Below are positions 60,697-64,000 of a DNA stretch of 64,000 nt, piece after piece. Source of the stretch: an uncultured Desulfobacter sp. GTDB lineage: Bacteria > Desulfobacterota > Desulfobacteria > Desulfobacterales > Desulfobacteraceae. The stretch lies in contig NZ_OY762614.1 of the NCBI RefSeq assembly GCF_963666145.1, positions 6,260,576-6,324,575 on the forward strand, read 5' to 3'. Numbering within the stretch: position 1 is the first letter of the stretch; every line of letters begins with the position of its first letter. Under the pieces are notes generated by a model that ran no database searches, was not told where the DNA came from, and saw nothing but the letters and a program-made list of their open reading frames with translations. Made by a program: the position numbers and the translations under genes.

Positions 60697-60834
60697 CTAA
60701 TCGAATATTGATTTCAAGAGACATGATTGGAGTAACTTCTTGTAATATTAGGATATATGAACATACTAATCGGATTTTGATTCTAAGAGACATCATGTGC
60801 GTAAGTTATTGATAATATATATGGATACAAACAG
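60697..60834. repeat. Two imperfect 69-bp tandem repeats upstream of the CHC2 gene
   Basis: Copy 1 at 60697-60765 and copy 2 at 60766-60834. Shared landmarks: ACTAATCG, then AAGAGACAT, then GTAA and ATATATGGA/ATATATGAA. A partial third start (GAGTAATC) follows. They lie between the disrupted zinc-finger gene and the CHC2 gene, and could be operator or transposase-binding units or promoter duplications. Confidence 0.65.
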
Positions 60835-60929
60835 AGTAATCAGCATCCCAGTTCAAGAGGCAACTGACAACCGACCCTGGCCGGTGATATAAAAAGGCAT
60901 CTGAAATTCTAAAAATAAGGAGATGTCTC

Positions 60930-61286
60930 ATGGCGCACAGGTTTTCATCACGGGAATTATTTGAACTGAGGAACAATATCCCTGTGGATATGCTGATCAG
61001 GGATCATTTACAGATTCCATCTAAAATCAGGGATGGCTATTTCCGTTTTCTATGCCCTCTGTGCAATGAATTTCAAACGGCTGTAAATCCAACCACGAAC
61101 CTGGCCAGGTGCTTCCGGTGCGAAAAAAACTTTAACACCATCGACCTTGTCATGAAAATCAAGGGATATGGATTCCGGGACAGCGTCCTGTTTTTGAAGC
61201 AGATAAATACTGCCCACCAGGTTCCGGCATCAAAGATAGCTGCCTTGGTCGCTGCAATCGGCAAACCCATGCCGGGAGGGCAATGA
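60930..61286 (+). CDS. CHC2-type zinc-finger protein (primase-like zinc domain), transposon-encoded
   Basis: A 118-residue protein consisting mainly of a zinc domain like that at the N-terminus of DnaG primases. NIPVDMLIRDHLQIPSKIRD is followed by the zinc ligands Cys42-x2-Cys45 and Cys61-x2-Cys64 (CPLC ... CFRC), then FNTIDLVMKIKGYGFRDSVLFL. In DnaG the pattern is C-x2-H-x17-C-x2-C; here the second ligand is Cys. There is no TOPRIM or helicase domain, so it cannot be a primase on its own. It may read DNA or RNA. It overlaps the next gene by 4 bases and is in the operon with the transposase. Confidence 0.82.
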   Translation: MAHRFSSRELFELRNNIPVDMLIRDHLQIPSKIRDGYFRFLCPLCNEFQTAVNPTTNLARCFRCEKNFNTIDLVMKIKGYGFRDSVLFLKQINTAHQVPASKIAALVAAIGKPMPGGQ

Positions 61287-61846
61287 GTATGAAACGGTTG
61301 GCCAAGCTTGAAACCCTGATTGCCCGGAATCAGGAGTGTTTTTCCAAAATCGGCAAGGCCTTGAAAGAAATTCGTGACAATCGTTTGTATAAGCAGGCTC
61401 TGTTTGAATCATTCGAAACATATACCAGGGCGCGATGGGATATGGGAAAATCCCATGCTTACCGCCTGATCAAATTTTATGAAGTCATCTATAATCTGTC
61501 CCCAATTGGGGACAGATTACCGGCCAACGAATCCCAGGCACGGCCTCTTACTCAACTGGATTCCATAGAACAGCGCCAACTTTGGAAGGAGATTATAGAA
61601 AGCGGCATGGAGTTAACCGCGCGTAACATCAAAAAATTTATCGACTCCCGAAAAACGGCATCGGTAACCAAACCGGATCTGACGGATCAAATTTCGAATG
61701 AATACATGGCTGTTGTAAAGGCAATGCTTGAACAGGTCCGTGTGGCACAGCATGATCATTGGCAGCAGACCTCTCGCCCGGCTGCATTGTTGTGGCATCG
61801 GGTCATACACGAAAAGATTGTATCAACGGGGGCAGATAATGGATGA
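61283..61846 (+). CDS. Transposon-encoded protein of unknown function (helical, DUF3102-like region)
   Basis: A 187-residue protein with helical character. The N-terminal part (LETLIARNQECFSKIGKALKEIRDNRLYK followed by FETYTRARWDMGKSHAYRLIKFYEV) looks like the helix-turn-helix region of phage or plasmid proteins of the DUF3102 sort. A variable linker follows, then RNIKKFIDSRKTASVTKP. It overlaps the CHC2 gene by 4 bases and the transposase by 8 bases. The conserved WDMGKSHAYRLI may be DNA binding. Function unknown; in the operon it may help target or regulate transposition. Confidence 0.75.
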   Translation: MSMKRLAKLETLIARNQECFSKIGKALKEIRDNRLYKQALFESFETYTRARWDMGKSHAYRLIKFYEVIYNLSPIGDRLPANESQARPLTQLDSIEQRQLWKEIIESGMELTARNIKKFIDSRKTASVTKPDLTDQISNEYMAVVKAMLEQVRVAQHDHWQQTSRPAALLWHRVIHEKIVSTGADNG

Positions 61847-63503
61847 CCTGAGCATTGACGACCGCTTCCATTTACTGCTGCATAAAAAAATCATGAATAA
61901 AATCGGATCTGCCAAGAGAAGATCCAAAAAATATTACAAGGACCAGTACAAGAAAACCGGGATTATCCCGGTACCCCTTTTGCTGGTTGAAAAAGGAATT
62001 ATGGATGGCCGCAAGTGCAGCGGGCGCCCCAAGGTTATAGACGAGCAAACAAAAAGGCGGTTTATTGAAATGGTCAAGGCGTCATGCGATCCGTCATCTC
62101 AGGGGTTCATTTTTATCACCCGAAGAGCCAGGACCATTAAAAATTACCACTGCTGGCTCGAGGAAGAGTTGGGTAAAACAATCAGCCTTCCGGCACTTCG
62201 GCGATGCGCCAAAAGGGAGAATCTCAAATTTTATCTGGAAAAAGAGGACGATCAGGAGCCGTCACCGGCACGTTATAGCTTCAAATCGGTTCCGGTGTTT
62301 GCCTTGATCCAGGTTGACGGTTGCAAGTTCCAATATTTAAGAATCAGAGATGAACGTGGAAACTGGCAGAAACCGCAGGTGATTGAAATATTTGATACCG
62401 GTTCCAGGAAGCTGTTCATCCTGGAATTCTATTTTACCGAAAGTAATCTGAACTCTGTGGACCTTTTTACCCGTTTTTTGTTATGCACCCCTTTTCCTTT
62501 GAAAACAATCGGCATCAGGCCCGACCAGGCAAAGGGATTTTTAAATTTAAAGCGTCCCATTAATGCCATTAACCTTGCGCATTCTACGCCAGGCGGTTTT
62601 TATTTGGCGCCGGATTTTTCAAGGGCGCATTCACCAAAAGATAAGGCGCATCTGGAATCTTCACACCGGAGCCTGCATAATTTTGAAATACGGATTATCA
62701 AAGCCTTTGAGGACAGGATTGTGAAAACCGTTACCGAGTATAACTTCAAACGGGGAAGAAAGGAAAAAGTCACTGTAACCCTACTTGATATCACCCTTGA
62801 TGAATTGAGAAGCAGCACTGTGCTCCGCCAATACCGTGACGAACATAATCATACACAACATTATTTTACTGAAGACGGCGTGGTCAGTGCCTGGGTGCCG
62901 GCACAGAAGTTTGATGATTTTTTGTCAAACCAGGCAGACACCCTGAATTTTATCCCGGAGCAGGTTCAAGAATATATGAAATATGGTTACAGAAAAATCA
63001 AAGCCACCGTATCCAAGAACAGAACTATCCGCCATGACAAACGCGATTTTTATGTGACCAGTGGTGCAGACCGGTTCAGCAAGCATAAAAGTACACCGGT
63101 AAAGATATCCAGATACAGGGACAAACTTTTTATCTTTGAGCCCAGTGAAGACGGAATACTTCTGGGCGAAGCCATTGCAAAAAAGCCGTTTGACAGGCCA
63201 CCTGCACCAGCGCCTGATCCTGTGCCCGATGAACTCGACACCATTATCGCTCTTTTGGAAAAGCACAATATGGCCGTTGACCGGCCTATTTTAATCGAAG
63301 TTTACCATACGGGCCTTTCCCTATCCCGGGCGGAGCAAGTACTTCATCATAATCAATCAAGGTACGCAGATTACATGAAAAAAATGGACCAGCCTGAGGA
63401 ACGTAAAAAACAGGCTTTGTTCAATGCATTTATGCTTGATTGCCAAAAATCGTTAACTACGAATCGAGTGGCGACTTATGCATCCCTCGGAGATATGACA
63501 TGA
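61839..63503 (+). CDS. Mu/TniA-like DDE transposase
   Basis: A 554-residue DDE transposase. The start is ATG 61839, which overlaps the previous gene by 8 bases. An N-terminal helix-turn-helix region (about 1-130) is followed by the rve catalytic core: Asp160 in LIQVDGCKF, Asp229 in GIRPDQAKGF and Glu273 in KAHLESSHRSLH. A C-terminal beta-barrel-like Mu domain (YRKIKATVSKNRTIRHDKRDFYV) is followed by a C-terminal tail. This architecture matches TniA/MuA/TnsB. All catalytic residues are present, so it may be active. It is followed by an AAA+ ATPase gene in an ATGA overlap. Confidence 0.88.
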   Translation: MDDLSIDDRFHLLLHKKIMNKIGSAKRRSKKYYKDQYKKTGIIPVPLLLVEKGIMDGRKCSGRPKVIDEQTKRRFIEMVKASCDPSSQGFIFITRRARTIKNYHCWLEEELGKTISLPALRRCAKRENLKFYLEKEDDQEPSPARYSFKSVPVFALIQVDGCKFQYLRIRDERGNWQKPQVIEIFDTGSRKLFILEFYFTESNLNSVDLFTRFLLCTPFPLKTIGIRPDQAKGFLNLKRPINAINLAHSTPGGFYLAPDFSRAHSPKDKAHLESSHRSLHNFEIRIIKAFEDRIVKTVTEYNFKRGRKEKVTVTLLDITLDELRSSTVLRQYRDEHNHTQHYFTEDGVVSAWVPAQKFDDFLSNQADTLNFIPEQVQEYMKYGYRKIKATVSKNRTIRHDKRDFYVTSGADRFSKHKSTPVKISRYRDKLFIFEPSEDGILLGEAIAKKPFDRPPAPAPDPVPDELDTIIALLEKHNMAVDRPILIEVYHTGLSLSRAEQVLHHNQSRYADYMKKMDQPEERKKQALFNAFMLDCQKSLTTNRVATYASLGDMT

Positions 63504-64000
63504 AAGAGGATTTTATCAGTGATAAACGAAGAGTCTCATACCTGTCTGCCACTTATAATAGGATATACAGGGGCCAAAGCGTACTCATTGAAGGAGATTT
63601 TGGCGCAGGAAAAACTCGGTTTTTAAAACTGCTGCGGCCTAAAAAGCTCCATGCCGTATGGGTCGAGTCTCTGTTCAACATCCATGAAACCCTGGCATCC
63701 ATACTCAAGGAATTGAATTATGAGGCCACCGCCACCTACCGCCGGACTCCCCAGTACCTGAAAACGATCTGCAACCTATCCAATTGTTTTATCATCATAG
63801 ATGAAGCCAATGATCTGGACTCCCGGGTCTGGCCATATCTCAAACGAATTATTGATGCCGGTGTTCCCATCGTATTTGCAGGGCTCCCAAAGGTCAGAAC
63901 CCATCTGAGCCGGAATCATCCCGATATACTCAGCCGGCTCAAAACTCTGATTTTATACCCCATAGAGGTCGAAGACTTCATCGAAAAATACAAAGATATC
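63500..64000 (+). CDS. AAA+ ATPase, TniB/MuB/TnsC-like, truncated by window end
   Basis: The frame starts with ATG at 63500, overlapping the transposase stop by 4 bases, and is open for 167 codons to the end of the window. Walker A is GDFGAGKT at 32-39, Walker B FIIIDEAND with Asp101-Glu102, and a sensor-like PIVFAGLPKVR follows. This is the AAA+ family of transposition target-selection ATPases (TniB, MuB, TnsC, IstB). The ATGA coupling supports a working pair with the DDE transposase. The remainder and any further genes lie outside the window. Confidence 0.87.
   Translation, partial: MKEDFISDKRRVSYLSATYNRIYRGQSVLIEGDFGAGKTRFLKLLRPKKLHAVWVESLFNIHETLASILKELNYEATATYRRTPQYLKTICNLSNCFIIIDEANDLDSRVWPYLKRIIDAGVPIVFAGLPKVRTHLSRNHPDILSRLKTLILYPIEVEDFIEKYKDI

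Noticed and set aside
60697..60834. CRISPR array
   Set aside because: Only two imperfect 69-bp units without constant repeats and spacers; no cas genes in the window.
1..64000. tRNA or rRNA genes
   Set aside because: I looked for T-loop-like GTTCGAATCC strings and conserved rRNA segments and found only isolated matches inside genes without cloverleaf context.

Overview
The window reads as chromosomal DNA of a strictly or mainly anaerobic Deltaproteobacterium, most likely a sulfate reducer of the Desulfobacteraceae/Desulfobacterales. This is inferred from gene content: an Ech-type energy-converting [NiFe] hydrogenase, an HdrD-like iron-sulfur protein with an apparent selenocysteine codon, PUFA-synthase-like plus Ole long-chain hydrocarbon genes, and a DUF2760/Hsp70 cluster. 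No dsr, apr or sat gene and no rRNA or tRNA lies in the window, so the assignment is an inference.

Layout. 1-2 kb: UDP-glucuronate decarboxylase and an O6-alkylguanine-DNA alkyltransferase. 1.85-10.4 kb (minus): a tightly coupled operon running from a KS-CLF-DH-DH protein (PfaC-like) through oleA, oleB and a small membrane coiled-coil protein to oleC, i.e. polyunsaturated acyl-chain synthesis apparently wired to head-to-head hydrocarbon formation. 10.4-13.2 kb: a long inverted repeat, a rhomboid protease, a hypothetical gene, a sirtuin and a HIT protein. 13.2-21.7 kb: a catabolic cluster for an amino, imino or opine-type compound (HcnABC-like dehydrogenase, ornithine-cyclodeaminase-family enzyme, RidA, divergent AraC regulator, APC permease). 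21.7-27.1 kb: outer-membrane protein, MBL hydrolase, a prephenate dehydratase locus with a complete Phe/Tyr-rich leader peptide and attenuator, a holin-like protein and a Tat-exported M15-like peptidase. 27.5-28.9 kb: the selenoprotein candidate. 29.0-35.1 kb (minus): an A2-type heme-copper oxidase operon with Sco, DOMON and DUF2231 partners and CtaB. 35.4-44.7 kb: an unusual SDR, then DUF2760, two Hsp70 paralogues and an acyltransferase-hydrolase fusion. 45-48.7 kb: small membrane or lipoproteins, Apt, MtnP (methylthioadenosine salvage) and a thioredoxin. 49.4-54.4 kb: the complete echABCDEF operon with terminator. 54.9-56.6 kb: a kinase-fold protein, a decayed integrase and a cold-shock protein.

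57-64 kb is a nest of mobile DNA. A transposase gene is truncated exactly where a 5'-TGT end begins. That end carries repeated ATACCCCGCC-like motifs and opens an operon of zinc-finger protein, CHC2 zinc-finger protein, unknown protein, Mu/TniA-like DDE transposase and AAA+ ATPase that runs off the window. The first gene of this operon is split by an intact IS66 element flanked by an unusually long 23-bp direct repeat.

Strongest candidates for something new: the CHC2/DDE/AAA+ transposon, the UGA-interrupted HdrD-like protein with a hairpin at SECIS spacing, the PfaC-OleABC operon, and the pheL-like attenuator upstream of a frame-split prephenate dehydratase.
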